Notes under the pieces: generated by a model
Told to the model about the DNA's origin: nothing
What the model saw: the letters and a program-made list of their open reading frames with translations, nothing else
Database searches by the model: none
Position numbers and translations under genes: made by a program
DNA from: Megaustenia siamemsis
Taxonomy: Eukaryota; Mollusca; Gastropoda; Stylommatophora; Ariophantidae
NCBI GenBank assembly: GCA_032433765.1
Contig: JAVIAB010000024.1
Location: 11,721,821 to 11,785,820, forward strand
DNA length: 64,000 nucleotides
Direction of reading: 5' to 3'
Shown here: positions 35,201-47,390 of the stretch, in pieces
How the letters are laid out: each line of letters starts with the position of its first letter
How positions within the stretch are numbered: the first letter of the stretch is position 1

Positions 35201-38200
35201 CGATGCATTAGACTTGAGACATTGTGCCCGACGCACTAGACTTGAGACATTGTGCTCGACGCACTAGACTTGAGACATTGTGCTCGACGCACAAGACTTG
35301 AGACATTGTGCTCGACGCACAAGACTTGAGACATTGTGCTGAACACACTAGACTTAAGACATTGTGCTGGACGCACAAGACTTGAGACATTGTGCTTGAC
35401 GCACTAGACTTGAGACACTGTGCTTGACGCACTAGACTTGAGACACTGTGCTTGACGCACTAGACTTGAGACACTGTGCTGGACGCACTAGACTTGAGAC
35501 AATGTGTTGGACGCACTAGACTTGAGACAATGTGTTGGACGCACTAGACTTGAGACAATGTGTTGGACGCACTAGACTTGAGACACTGTGCTCGACGCAC
35601 TAGACTTGAGACACTGTGCTCGACGCACTAGACTTGAGACATTGTGCTCGATGTACTAGACTTGAGACATTGTGATCGATGTACTAGACTTGAGACATTG
35701 TGCTCGATGCACTAGACTTGAGACATTGTGCTCGATGTACTAGACTTGAGACATTGTGCTTGGCGCACTAGACTTGAGACATTGTGCTTGGCGCACTAGA
35801 CTTGAGACATTGTGCTCTACGCACTAGACTTGAGACATTGTGCTCGACGCACTAGACTTGAGACATTGTGCTCGACGCACTAGACTTGAGACATTGTGCT
35901 CGATGTACTAGACTTGAGACATTGTGCTCGATGTACTAGACTTGAGACATTGTGCTCGAAGCATAAGGCTTGAGACATTGTGCTCGACGCACTAGACTTG
36001 AGACATTGTGCTCTACGCACTAGACTTGAGACATTGTGCTCGACGCACTAGACTTGAGACATTGTGCTCGACGCACAAGTCTTGAGACATTGTGCTTGAC
36101 GCATAAGTCTTGAGACATTGTGCTTGACGCATAAGTCTTGAGACATTGTGCTTGACGCATAAGATTTGAGACATTGTGCTTGGCGCACTAGACTTGAGAC
36201 ATTGCGCTCGCCGCATAAGACTTGAAACATTGCGCATGACGCACTAGACTTGAGACATTGCGCTCGATGCACTAGACTTGAGACATTGCGCTCGATGCAC
36301 TAGACTTGAGACATTGCGCTCGACGCACTAGACTTGAGACATTGTGCTCGAAGCATAAGACTTGAGACATTGTGCTCGACGCACTAGACTTGAGACATTG
36401 TGCTCGACGCACTAGACTTGAGACATTGTGCTCGACGCACTAGACTTGAGACATTGTGCTCGACGCACTAGACTTGAGACATTGTGCTCGACGCACTAGA
36501 CTTGAGACATTGTGCTCGACGCACAAGACTTGAGACATTGTGCTCGACGCACAAGACTTGAGACATTGTGCTCGACGCACTAGACTTGAGACATTGTGCT
36601 GGACGCACTAGACTTGAGACATTGTGCTGGACGCACTAGACTTGAGACATTGTGCTGGACGCACAAGACTTGAGACATTGTGCTCGATGTACTAGACTTG
36701 AGACATTGTGTTGGACGCACTAGACTTGAGACATTGTGCTCGATGCACTAGACTTGAGACATTGTGCTTGGCGCACTAGACTTGAGACATTATGCTTGGC
36801 GCACTAGACTTGAGACATTGTGCTTGACGCATAAGACTTGAGATATTGTGCTTGGCGCACTAGACTTGAGACACTGTGCTTGACGCATAAGACTTGAGAC
36901 ATTGTGCTCGATGTACTAGACTTGAGACATTGTGCTCGATGTACTAGACTTGAGACATTTTGCTTGGCGCACTAGACTTGAGACATTGTGCTCGATGCAC
37001 TAGACTTGAGACATTGTGCTCGATGCACTAGACTTGAGACATTGTGCTTGACGCATAAGGCTTGAGACATTGTGCTCGACGCATAAGACTTGAGACATTG
37101 CGCTCGACGCATAAGACTTGAGACATTGCGCTCGACGCATAAGACTTGAGACATTGTGCTCGACGCATAAGACTTGAGACATTGTGCTTGACGCATAAGA
37201 TTTGAGACATTGTGCTTGACGCACTAGACTTGAGACACTGTGCTCGATGCACTAGACTTGAGATATTGCGCTCGACGCACTAGACTTGAGACATTGCGCT
37301 AGATGCACTAGACTTGAGACATTGCGCTCGAAGCATAAGACTTGAGACATTGTGCTTGACGCATAAGACTTGAGACATTGTGCTTGGCGCACTAGACTTG
37401 AGACATTGTGCTCGACGCATAAGACTTGAGATATTGCGCTCGACGCACTAGACTTGAGACATTGTGCTCGACGCACTAGACTTGAGACATTGTGCTCGAT
37501 GCACTAGACTTGAGACATTGTGCTCGACGCACTAGACTTGAGACATTGTGCTCGACGCACTAGACTTGAGACATTGTGCTCGACGCACTAGACTTGAGAC
37601 ATTGTGCTCGACGCATAAGATTTGAGACATTGTGCTTGACGCACTAGACTTGAGACACTGTGCTCGATGCACTAGACTTGAGATATTGCGCTCGACACAC
37701 TAGACTTGAGACATTGCGCTCGACGCACTAGACTTGAGACATTGCGCTCGACGCACTAGACTTGAGACATTATGCTTGACGCATAAGACTTGAGACATTG
37801 TGCTTGGCGCACTAGACTTGAGACATTGTGCTCGACGCACTAGACTTGAGACATTGTGCTCGATGCATTAGACTTGAGACATTGTGCCCGACGCACTAGA
37901 CTTGAGACATTGTGCTCGACGCACTAGACTTGAGACATTGTGCTCGACGCACAAGACTTGAGACATTGTGCTCGACGCACAAGACTTGAGACATTGTGCT
38001 GAACACACTAGACTTAAGACATTGTGCTGGACGCACAAGACTTGAGACATTGTGCTTGACGCACTAGACTTGAGACACTGTGCTTGACGCACTAGACTTG
38101 AGACACTGTGCTGGACGCACTAGACTTGAGACAATGTGTTGGACGCACTAGACTTGAGACAATGTGTTGGACGCACTAGACTTGAGACAATGTGTTGGAC

Positions 38201-38575
38201 GCACTAGACTTGAGACACTGTGCTCGACGCACTAGACTTGAGACACTGTGCTCGACGCACTAGACTTGAGACATTGTGCTCGACGCACTAGACTTGAGAC
38301 ACTGTGCTCGACACACTAGACTTGAGACACTGTACTCGACGCACTAGACTTGAGACACTGTGCTCGACGCACTAGACTTGAGACATTGTGCTTGACGCAC
38401 TAGACTTGAGACATTGTGCTCGACGCACTAGACTTCTTACGTCTTTAAACTCCACACATTAGACTTACGTTTTTAAACTCCACACATTAGACTTACGTCT
38501 TTAAACTCCACACATTAGTCTTGTGACTTTTCGGCTCGATGTTTTAGTCTTGAGACTTTGTGCACGACACTTGAG
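29263..38575 (+). repeat. 9.3-kb minisatellite with 28-bp unit and higher-order structure
   Basis: The flanks (29263-29820 and 38430-38575) are degenerate. The core is roughly 300 units of GACTTGAGACATTGTGCTCG plus ATGTACTA, with variants ATGCACTA, ACGCACTA, GCGCACTA and ACGCATAA. Unit variants form ordered blocks. 33.3-35.5 kb recurs at 35.95-38.1 kb (offset 2660 bp, 95 units). Blocks near 31259 and 32687 recur at 1428 bp (51 units). A 29-bp variant (CACTAAGACTT) shifts the register in places. Since 28 is one more than a multiple of three, all frames carry the same 28-residue peptide repeat per 84 bp. The 60-74 codon ORFs here are by-products. Confidence 0.95.
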
Positions 38576-39640
38576 GCTTGTCCATGATTCGCATGCATAG
38601 GTCAGAATTGGTACTATATAGCACAGATGAACTCTCTTTTAGCACAGATGAACTCTCTTTCTCATTTCTATTGACATAGATTTGTTGCATAAGATATTTT
38701 TCATTTTCTGAAATGCTGTTTTGGCCTGAGCTTTTCTTCTTTTTATTTCCGTGGTGCATCTTCCATCCGATATTATTATTGTGCCCAAGTATTTGACATG
38801 TTGCACTTGTTTCAAATTTGTCCTTTTTATTTTTATGCTGCATGCTGGTGATGATTGTTTCTTCGATATGACCATTACTTCTGTTTTCTTACTATTCAGA
38901 TTGAGACCTTTCTTCTGGCTTTCTTTTACTATCATGTCTATCATTTTTTGTAGTTCATTCTCTTTCTCTGCTATCAAGACTGTGTCATCTGCATATTGCA
39001 AATTATTTATGTTGTGACCATTGACTTCAATTCCTTTTTTGTCTACTATTGATCTCATAATATATTCGCTGTAAAGTGAAAACAAATCCGGTGACAGAAC
39101 ACAACCTTGTCTGACTCCTTGTTTTATAAGTTGAAACTGTCCTGTTTAGTTGTTAATTCGTATGGCTGCAGTTTGTTGCAAGTACATGTTTTTTATGATT
39201 CGCAGATCCTTGCCATCAATGTTTAATTTCTCCAGCATATTAATTATTTCCACATGCTTTACTTTGTCAAATACTTTTGTGTAGTCTATAAAACACATAT
39301 ATAGATCTATCTATTAATATTCTTAAGATGTATATTGCATTATTGGTGCCCTTTCCTTCCACAAATCCACATTGTTCCTCACATATTTCTGGTTTTATTT
39401 TGTGATATCATGATGATTCTTAGTAATATTTTCATCATATGGCTCATGAGATTAATAGTGCGATGGTCTTCACAATCAGTGGCACCTGACTTCTTCGGTA
39501 TGGCTACAAAGATAGATTTTAGTAGACCTTCGCGTATGTTTCCAGTGTTATAAATGTCATTGAGTAGTTTAGTTATGACTTGTACTGCCAGCTCACCTAA
39601 TGCATTTATCTCTTTGATTGTTATATTTATATAGATGAAT
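38576..39640 (-). pseudogene. Family B non-LTR RT, core domain
   Basis: Minus strand, from 39640 down: an N-terminal RT region (GLLKSIFVAIPKKSGATDCE, then HRTINLMSHMMKILLRIIM), the palm Asp region FYIDYTKVFDKVKHVE near 39290, GVRQGCVLSPDLFS near 39100, and LQYADDTVLIAEKENEL with the catalytic YADD near 38985. The copy stops at QQIYVNRNE and a duplicated GCACAGATGAACTCTCTTT joins it to a few residues of the tail, beside the minisatellite. Frameshifts and an internal stop (VINN*TG) show that it is inactive. Confidence 0.85.
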
Positions 39641-39643
39641 ACA

Positions 39644-39662
39644 TATATATATATATATATAA
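39644..39662. repeat. (AT)n microsatellite
   Basis: ATACATATATATATATATATAT at the upstream edge of the RT fragment; possibly the scar of a tail. Confidence 0.9.
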
Positions 39663-39744
39663 AACCCAAAGACTTTTGCGAGTGTCACTTAAGATTTTAT
39701 TTAATTACTAGTTAGCAAACGATATATACGAACCATATACATTA

Positions 39745-41905
39745 CAGAAGTCATGAATGTCGCCAAAAATAAACAGTACATCAAAATAACTATAGAAGGC
39801 AGGCAACTAAAACAAGTAGAGGAATTCAAATACCTAGGAAGTTTAATGACAAACGATAATTCTCAGAGATAGAATCAAGATGCAACAAAGCTTGTCAAAT
39901 CATGGGACAGTTATCACCACTATTGTCCAATAAGGAAATAACTCTGGAGGCAAAACGAGCACTATACAATACAATCTTCATCCCAACGTTGTGCTACCAA
40001 TGCCAGACCTGGACCCTTGATGCAAGAACAATAAGAAAAAATAACCTCTATAGAGATTATATGTGTTAGACGAATGACAGGAAACAGTCTGAGAGATAAG
40101 ATCAGAAATGAACTGAGAAAAAAGCTAGGAATAGCCCCAGCCATAGAATATATAAGCAAACAACAGATTATAGTCGATATCCTCTTACTCCTACATAGAA
40201 AGCTCTTAAATCACAGGCCTTCTTGTTGAACCCAGTGACCCCAAGAATCACTGACACACTTGTTGACTGATCGACTTTGACCTCAATGCCTGGTGTTGCA
40301 TTGCATCACAGGCACGTCGATGGCGTCTTGCCCCGGACAGCTTATCTTGATTCCCAGGTCAGCCCACTTGATACCGGCCCATCTCCGCTCTGTAATGCCA
40401 CCTGTTAGCTCGGCTAAGGGCTGGACTGCTGTTTAGCCCTCCCCTTTGATCGATGTGATTGTATACTCTGGTACTTCAGCTTCGCGTTGTTTGATGTAAT
40501 GACTTCTTCTGCTTCAAGGGCCGGGCCTGGTCGCCCTCCCCATGTCTCGTTCATCGTTAGGCACAGACAAACACTGGTTCTATTCTAGGAAGCATTCAAG
40601 GAACACCAAGGTAAAAACACACTTTGAGGTTTAATGATTGCTGTCAACCTTCCCCACAATTCACAATGACATTATGAAAGTTATTGCTAATACACCCTTG
40701 CCTGTGGCTCACCAGGCCTCCCTTCCGTGCTATCTAGGAGCGGCAGTGTGCAACTGCATGACTCTTCTATGTGTTAGTAGTTCGTGCCAGGACTGTCACC
40801 ACTGGTATTGAGTTTTGAAGGAGACAATGTTTGTCTCGCCTACCTTCCCCTGAACGCCTACTGTCTCTGAATTTCCCCACTGTCAGGAGAATTTCCACCT
40901 AGCTGTGCCCTAAATGGCAATAACTATTTCACTCCAGCTCTTCTACGCTGTTGCATTTCTGAGAGTCATATCTCATACTGTGGCCCCACATGGGCGAACC
41001 TGACGCAGCGATTCTGTCTCGCTCACCGTCACTTCACGTAGTGGTGCACTTGACTGTACCCTGCCCTATCGTATCAAGCTGCGATTGGGGCACGAATCTG
41101 AGCCAACTACCTGGCTCACTGCATCTGTTTGTTGCAGTTACACTGCTCAACTACAATTTAACATCATGCTTCTTCTCAAGCATGAACACTGTTTCGTTCA
41201 CTGTCTCTTAACTGTTTGTTGTTGCTACACTGCCTAACTCTATAATTTACCCTACTCTACTTGTAAATTACATAGTACTACTCCCATAATGAGGATGTTC
41301 CTTGCCGCTACTGTACACAACACAATTCTATCATCCTGATGTCGACTACTCATCCTGCTCACGGTATCAGCTGTCAGAAACCAACTGCCTGCACTGAGCT
41401 CTCGTCTAACTCAAATGACTTTCTAACCTATTCTTTTTTCTAACTTTTTTCCCTCCAACCAATCATCTTCCCTTTTACATTTCCTACACCACCCTAATTG
41501 CGTCTCATACTCCCCATGCAACACAATGTCTCTAAGTTGTTTTCACTACTAATCACGTCTCCCCGTGAACTCGATGATTCCGTGTTTAGTTAACCTTTCA
41601 CCCATTTCCCCCCCCCCCCCCCCAATTCTATCACACACTCCCATCTTATTGTACCACTCTCTAATCACTGCTACAAGATAAAATGGTTTGGCCATGTGAC
41701 AAGGCAGAAAGATCAAAACAACACAACGAGCCTTCAACAAACATTGTGAGAGACCCAAGGGTTGACCACGAATAAGATGGATCGATGGAATATCAGAAGA
41801 ACTAGGAAACACTTCAGCAGCAGAGGTGAACAGAAGAGCAAAATACCGCAAATTATATCTCCTCTCGACGCTGAAAAGCAGATGAGGAAGGAAAGATGAT
41901 GATAT
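39745..41905 (+). pseudogene. Family A RT 3' end on plus, split by a 1.5-kb insert
   Basis: 39745-40168 encodes ITIEGRQLKQVEEFKYLGSL and later RRMTGNSLRDKIRNELRKKL with frameshifts. The reading resumes at 41676 with KMVWPCDKAER-type sequence in a shifted frame and runs to CGTCGACGC-like CTCGACGCTGAAAAGCAGAT. In the uninterrupted relative (minus, near 11640) AACAACAGATAAAATGG is continuous. Confidence 0.85.
40169..41675. mobile_element. Second solo-LTR candidate, 4-bp TSD AGAT
   Basis: 1,507 bp with AGAT on both sides (40165-40168, 41676-41679). The ends TATAG...CTACA become the canonical TG...CA inverted ends if the second base changed from G to A. It is less AT-rich than its surroundings, contains a poly(C) run near 41610-41625 and has no coding capacity that I recognise. 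Orientation and family are unknown; it does not look like the insert at 19204-20708 apart from size. Confidence 0.58.
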
Positions 41906-42119
41906 ACATTACATTGACATAACTATTCATTTTTTTTATTAAAAGGATGTTAAGTGGGCGTGTCTGTGTTGTGAAAAACTATTTGCGGCTTTCAGCCCAA
42001 CACATCAGACTTTATTACGGCATGACATTGAGTACCGCGTTGTCATCCCTATATATATATTTATATAATATATTATATTTGTTTACATCATATATTATTT
42101 ACATCTCACAGTGACATGA
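41906..42119. other. No recognised feature
   Basis: AT-rich, with a short TATATAT run near 42050-42075. Confidence 0.35.
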
Positions 42120-42729
42120 ATTTCATGTAATTGTCTATCTCCAACACCCCTCAGTTTTTCTACCACAATTTTGAATTTTCAAATGCATAGTATTTTTCCT
42201 TGTGTTATTGATATCTTTCTCTGTCTCTCTGCAACATTTTCTCTTGTTGTTACAATATTTTAAAGTCATCTCTCTCGACTCTACAGTTGAAGTGACCAGA
42301 CGGCATAGTTTTTGTAACTTAACTTCTTTTGCTGCTGTAATCTATAAAAATGCTTCGAAACTTTAATCAGTTCATTATCAGCTAAGAAAAATAATAATTC
42401 TTTGAAGAATGTATATTCAAATGTTGCATAATATTTACATGCACGGTTCGTTCTAAAATATCAAACTTAAATGCAAGAAAGTGTTCTGCCGTTGAATTGT
42501 TGATGAAAAAAATTAATAAAATCATGTCCGCTTTAGAAATTAACAGTTATCTTCTTTTATTAAAAGGGAAGCAACTCATATAAAGTTAAGAATTACAAAA
42601 ATTGAATAAACAAATATATATATCAAATTATATAAGGTGCAAAATTTGGTATTTTACCCTCCAAAAATTATTCTTTTACAAAATATATACCCCACTTTTA
42701 AAATCTTTGTAAAAAGCATTAACTACGTA

Positions 42730-44061
42730 GGGAGGTCAAAAAGTAATGCACACCAATTTTTTTCTCGGAAACTATTTGGGCAAAATGTGTGAAATTTTCA
42801 CAGATTGTAGCTGAACATCCCCTTGACATTACCTATTTGTCAACATATTCTCCGTCCAAGCGTATTGCCTTACGCCAACGCGAAACTAGGTCATGAATGC
42901 CTCGTTTGTACCAAGTTTTGTCCTGCTCGCGTAGCCATTTTTTAACTGCACGGATCACACCCTCATTATTGTCAAAGTGTGTCGCACGCAGGAATTTTTT
43001 GAGTGGTCCAAACAGATGGAAATCTGAGGGAGCCAGATCAGGGCTGTAAGGAGGATGGGGCAGTACAGTCCAACCAAATTTGTTGATTGCTTCCCGTGTT
43101 ACCAGACTTGTGTGAGGGCGTGCATTGTCATGTTGAAGCAACAAATCTGCAGATGGCTTATTAGGTCGAACTCTGTGGAACCAATTTTTGAGTTTTGTCT
43201 GTGTATTGATGTAAGCTGTCGAGTTGATTGTCTCACCTCTTGTCATTACATCAACAAGAATCACACCATCAATGTCCCAGAAGACAGTGATTCTCACCTT
43301 TCCGGCTGATGGAGATGTTTTGAATTTTTTTCTTTTTGGTGACTGCGGATGATGCCATTCCATTGACTGCATTTTTGTTTCAGGCTCATAATAATGTGCC
43401 CACGTTTCGTCACCGGTAACAATTTTTGACAAAAACATTTCTCCTTCAACACCGAAACGCTCCAACAATTCAGAACAGAATGTTTTCCTTTGAACTCTGT
43501 GATCATTTGTTAGGCACCGAGGAACCCATCGAGCGCAAATCTTTGAATATCCGAGAGTTTTAAAAATTGCGATTGCACTTCCCTTGCTGACTGTAAGCTG
43601 CAATGCCAATTGCTGACTAGTGATACGCCTATCCTTACGAATAATGGCATCAGCCCGGTTTAACATGTCTGTGCTGGTAGCCGAGGCAACATGTCCAGAA
43701 TGCGGTAAATCATGCAGCTCCACTCGTACACTTTCTGCAGCTTTAATTCTCTGAACCCAGCGACTAACTGTGCTCCTATCAACTGCAGAACATTTGTACA
43801 CTGCACACAGTCGTTTATGAATGTTTGCCACAGTTTCTTTTTCCGCAACCAGAAATTCTATGACAATTCGATGTTTGTAACGGACATTGTTGACAAGCTC
43901 CATTTTAACGGTTCATAGATTGCGTAATATTTATCAAAATGCTGTGCAATTTGGTACACATAATTGGAACATGTCATATTCCAAGTGTGCAAAATTTCAT
44001 ATTCCTATCTTTATTATTAGCTGAGAAAAAAATTGGTGTGCATTACTTGTTGACCTCCCTT
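42730..44061 (-). mobile_element. Full-length mariner element with TIRs
   Basis: Terminal inverted repeats of about 39 bp: GGGAGGTCAAAAAGTAATGC... at 42730-42768, and its complement at 44021-44059 with about two mismatches. TA lies outside both ends (42728-42729, 44062-44063), with two extra bases on the right. The paralogous repeat at 46150-46170 lacks the element, so the insertion can be read directly. It contains one complete transposase frame. Confidence 0.93.
42833..43903 (-). CDS. Mariner transposase, intact 356 aa
   Basis: Catalyses cut-and-paste transposition of the surrounding element into TA sites; acts in the nucleus as a dimer. The frame is uninterrupted from ATG (43901-43903) to the stop at 42833. 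Residues 1-60 form the N-terminal helix-turn-helix (FLVAEKETVANIHKRL) and a second HTH follows around 85-120. Family signatures are WVPRCLTND (126-134) and YSPDLAPSDFHLFGP (286-300). The triad is D165 in GDETW, D259 in HDNARPH and D294 in PSDF, which gives the mariner DD34D spacing. Length matches the family (about 345-360). With near-identical TIRs this copy could still be active, or lost activity recently. Annotation pipelines often label such proteins SETMAR-like, but no SET domain is present. Confidence 0.95.
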   Translation of the reverse strand: MELVNNVRYKHRIVIEFLVAEKETVANIHKRLCAVYKCSAVDRSTVSRWVQRIKAAESVRVELHDLPHSGHVASATSTDMLNRADAIIRKDRRITSQQLALQLTVSKGSAIAIFKTLGYSKICARWVPRCLTNDHRVQRKTFCSELLERFGVEGEMFLSKIVTGDETWAHYYEPETKMQSMEWHHPQSPKRKKFKTSPSAGKVRITVFWDIDGVILVDVMTRGETINSTAYINTQTKLKNWFHRVRPNKPSADLLLQHDNARPHTSLVTREAINKFGWTVLPHPPYSPDLAPSDFHLFGPLKKFLRATHFDNNEGVIRAVKKWLREQDKTWYKRGIHDLVSRWRKAIRLDGEYVDK

Positions 44062-44336
44062 TAGTATATCCTCTTAAACTAAAAGAAATGTATCTATCTT
44101 TAATTTGTGGTTGCAAATATCAAAATAGTAATAATTTCTTTCGAAAATTAGAAGTTATCTTCCTTACTTTCACTTTGACTTCCACAGCAAGAAGAAATGA
44201 ACAATGCTCAATGTAATACCACACACTACAAGTTTTATAAACTATTTATATTTAGATTCTCAGTTTAAAAATTTAAAGAAAAAATTGACCTTCTCTCTAT
44301 TTGAATGTCTGACCTGTAATTGTCTATCTCTCTTTT

Positions 44337-44522
44337 ACTTGTCCATGTTAGTCTTGGTATGCCTCTGCCTCTTTTACCTTGTATTTTCCCTTCCAATATT
44401 ACTTTTGTTATGCTGTTGTGTCTTTTAACATGCCCCAAAAATTTCATGTCTCTTGTTCTAATTGTGTTTTGTAGTTCTCATTACATTTTTAGTTGTTTTA
44501 AAATTTCATCGTTTGTTTTCTT
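44337..44522 (-). mobile_element. Family D RT tail inserted in copy P
   Basis: Minus strand gives MKFLGHVKRHNSITKVILEG and KRGRGIPRLTW. Copy Q reads TATCTCTCTTTTCATAAAAG without it. A short TCTTTT repeat at both ends may be a TSD. Confidence 0.75.
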
Positions 44523-45229
44523 TTCATACTAAGATTTTAAAATGCATTTATTTACATATGTTTTAAAATGTGTCTTTGTTAATACTAGCATTTTAAACTA
44601 TTTCATTACACATTATTTTGATTTTGAACTGCGTTTTTCCTCATGCTAGTATCTTAAACTGTCTCTCTGGTCTTTCTAGGATTTTTAAATGTCTAAACTT
44701 TTATGCTAGAAATATAAACTCTCTCATTCTCTTAGCTCAAATATTTTCAACTTCATCTCTTATAATCATATCATTTTAAACTTTGTCTTTCAACGCCAGA
44801 ATTTTTTTGGTAACTGTTTCTCTCTCTCTTTTAACATTAGGATTTTAAACTGTCTCTCTCTCTATGTCTCAATGATAAGGTTTCCCTGTAATTACCTTTC
44901 TCTACATCCCCAGTCCATACATTTGAATTTTCAACTGCAGAGTTGTAGTTTCCTTGTGTTATTGACATCTCGCACTCTAAAACTTTCTCATGTTGTTACA
45001 ACATTTTAAAGTTATCCTCATCTCGACTCAGCAGCCAAGTGACCAGAAAAAAATTTATTATTTTCTTTCTTTCTAGAAAATAAAATTATCGTCATTTTTT
45101 TTTTTTCACACTAAAAGCGTCTGCCTCAATAAGAAAACAAAGCTATTTAAAGTCCCTGTGCCGTGAAAATATATTTGAAATTACAGGAAATTGTAAATAA
45201 AATGTGTATTAGTCATCTAGACACTATTG

Positions 45230-45780
45230 CTCTTGGCGGGCTTGTATTGGGTAAAGTAGGTTTTCACACGTTGAAGTTGTGTTTGAAGCATGTGTTCAAA
45301 TATCCACCACAGGCCTCTTCTTATTTTCCAAAACCTACTTGGATAATGACCGATAATATTCGTTGGCTCTGGGTGACTATTACTGTCTTCAAGTCATTAA
45401 CTGTCTGCACATTGTTTTGATAAAAATTAATTTTTCAACTCACCACACCCTCCCCCCAGATAATTAGACAGGGTCAGGTCTGATGAAAGAGCAGGCCAGA
45501 TTCCAAGTGAAATAATGCAATTTGGAAATAGTTTTCTTAATAAGTAGGTGATGTTTGTGATTGTGTTTTATGTTGTCGCATCTTGCTGAAAGCAGGTTTA
45601 ATTCCCCACTCTGTAAGGTGGTCTACGAATAATTCCATGGCTTAAAGTACGATAACGCTCTGAGTTAATTAGTGGATTGAAAAATGTTTCATTATTATCC
45701 GCATGCGTCTTTCCGAACACTATGGGATACTTCATGTAATTCATGCGGATTCTCCTCTAATCTATAAAAAAAATGCTTGG
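45230..45780 (-). pseudogene. Tc1-like transposase remnant, minus
   Basis: Counterpart of 3770-4213 plus 5241-5310: AATCCGCATGAATTACATGA, a decayed DGATAHTA block (CAAGATGCGACAACATAAAA), the SPDLTP-like block, and the C-terminal block GGCCTGTGGTGGATATTTGA are all in order without the family F insert. It is full of stops. Confidence 0.7.
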
Positions 45781-47390
45781 AAACTTTAATCAGTTGATTA
45801 TCAGCTAAGAAAAATAATAATTCTTTGAAGAATGTATAGTCAAATGTTGCATAATATTTACAGGCACAGTTCGTTCTAAAATATCAAACTTAAATGCAAG
45901 ATAATTTTCTGCCGTTGAATTGTTGATGTAAATAGTAATATATTCATGTCCGCTTTAGAACATAAGTTTTCTTTTATAATTATAAGGGAAGCGACTCCTA
46001 TAAGGTTAAAAATTGCAAAATTGTATATATAATTAGCTAATGTAAATTATTTTAAATATGATCGTTTTGTAAATTACCCTCCAAAATATATTTGTTCTCA
46101 AAATAAGTGACCCTTTAAAATCTATATAAGAAATGATTGTCTGTAAACTACCAAACTAAAAGAAACGTACCTTTAATTTTTTGTTGCAAAAATCAAGAAA
46201 GTAGTAATTTTTTTTTTCAAAATTACAAGTTATTCTCCTTTCTCTTTAACTTTTACTTCCACCGCTAGAAGAAAAGAACAACGCTCAATGTAACACCGCA
46301 TACAACAAGGTTTATAAACTATTTAGAACTTGATTCTTAGTTTAAAAAATTAAAGAAAAAATTGACTGTCTCTCTATTTGAATGTCTGACCTGTAATTGT
46401 CTATCTCTCTTTTCATAAAAGGAGTTTTAAATGCTTTCATTTACATATTAGGATTTTAAATGTTTCTTTGTTAATACTAGCATTTTAAACTATTTCTTTA
46501 CACATTAAGATTTTTTAATGCGTTTTTCTTCATGCTAGTATTTTAAACTGTCTCTCTGGTCATTCTTGAATTTTTTAATGTTAAATATTTTAAGCTAGAA
46601 ATATTAACTCTCTCTCTTAACTCTATTTTAAACTTTTTCTCTTATAATCATGTCATTTTAATCTTTGTCTTTCAAAGTCAGGATTTTTTTAAAAACTGTT
46701 TCTCTCTCTCTTAACATTATGATTTTAAACTGTCTCTCTCCGTCTCTCAATGATAAGGTTTCCCAGTTACTGCCTTTCTCTACATCCCCAGCCCGGTTTC
46801 CCAGTTACTGCCTTTCTCTACATCCCCAGCCCATACATTTGAGTTGTCAACTGCAGAGTTGTAGTTTCCTTGTGTTATTACATCTCAATCTTCTTTTCAC
46901 GGATACCTTAAAGGTGTCGTGGTTTATATCATTTGTCATTCTTGAGCTGCTCGAACTGTCTGAATTAGTGATTTTCCTTTGTTGTTACATGTCTCTTTCA
47001 CTGCATCTATCCATCTTCTTCTGGGTCTTCCTCTTGACACATCGCATTCTAACACTTTCTCTTGTTGTTACAATATTTTCATGTTATCCTCATCTAGACT
47101 CAGCAGCCAAGTGACCAGAAAGAAATAAATTATTAATTTCTTTCTAGAATTTAGTTAAATCACCCAGGAGACAACTTCAGTCGTTGTGCAGTGAAAATAT
47201 ATTTGAAATTACGGAAATAAAATGTGTATTAGTCATCCAGGCACTATTGCTCTTGGGTTGCTTGTATTGGGTAAAGTAGGTTATCATACATTGAAGTTGT
47301 TTGCAGCATGTGTTCAATAATATCCACCACAGGCCTCTTATTTTCCAAAACCTATGAGAAATCGTTGAGGTGCTCTTTTAACACGTGTAG
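45750..47390 (-). repeat. Tc1-associated repeat, copy Q (empty-site paralogue)
   Basis: Directly repeats copy P but lacks mariner and the family D scrap. A 53-bp stretch CGGTTTCCCAGTTACTGCCT... is locally duplicated at about 46755-46840. The 149-codon ORF at 46665-47114 runs through this pyrimidine-rich repeat and I do not regard it as a gene. 47391-47850 has no recognisable coding except possible decayed RT sequence. Confidence 0.72.

Larger units (their letters stand above)
42120..45420 (-). repeat. Tc1-associated repeat, copy P (carries mariner and family D inserts)
   Basis: Matches copy Q (45750-47390) in the same orientation, for example CTTTAATCAGTT(C/G)ATTATC near 42361 and 45783, and GTGTATTAGTCATC near 45206 and 47223. 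It also matches, inverted, 5250-6030. Compared with Q it has two extra blocks: mariner (42730-44061) and a family D RT scrap (about 44337-44522). The rest is AT-rich with recurring TTTTAAACTGTCTCTCT motifs and no gene. Confidence 0.75.

Noticed and set aside
29263..38575. CRISPR-like array of 28-bp repeats and many 60-74 codon ORFs
   Set aside because: The units are head-to-tail with no unique spacers, and the genome is clearly eukaryotic. The ORFs follow from a 28-bp period without stops.
42833..43903. SETMAR-type fusion gene
   Set aside because: Only the mariner transposase is present within its own TIRs; no SET domain or host exon joins it.
46665..47114. 149-codon plus-strand ORF
   Set aside because: It lies in a pyrimidine-rich dispersed repeat with a local duplication; no domain is recognised.
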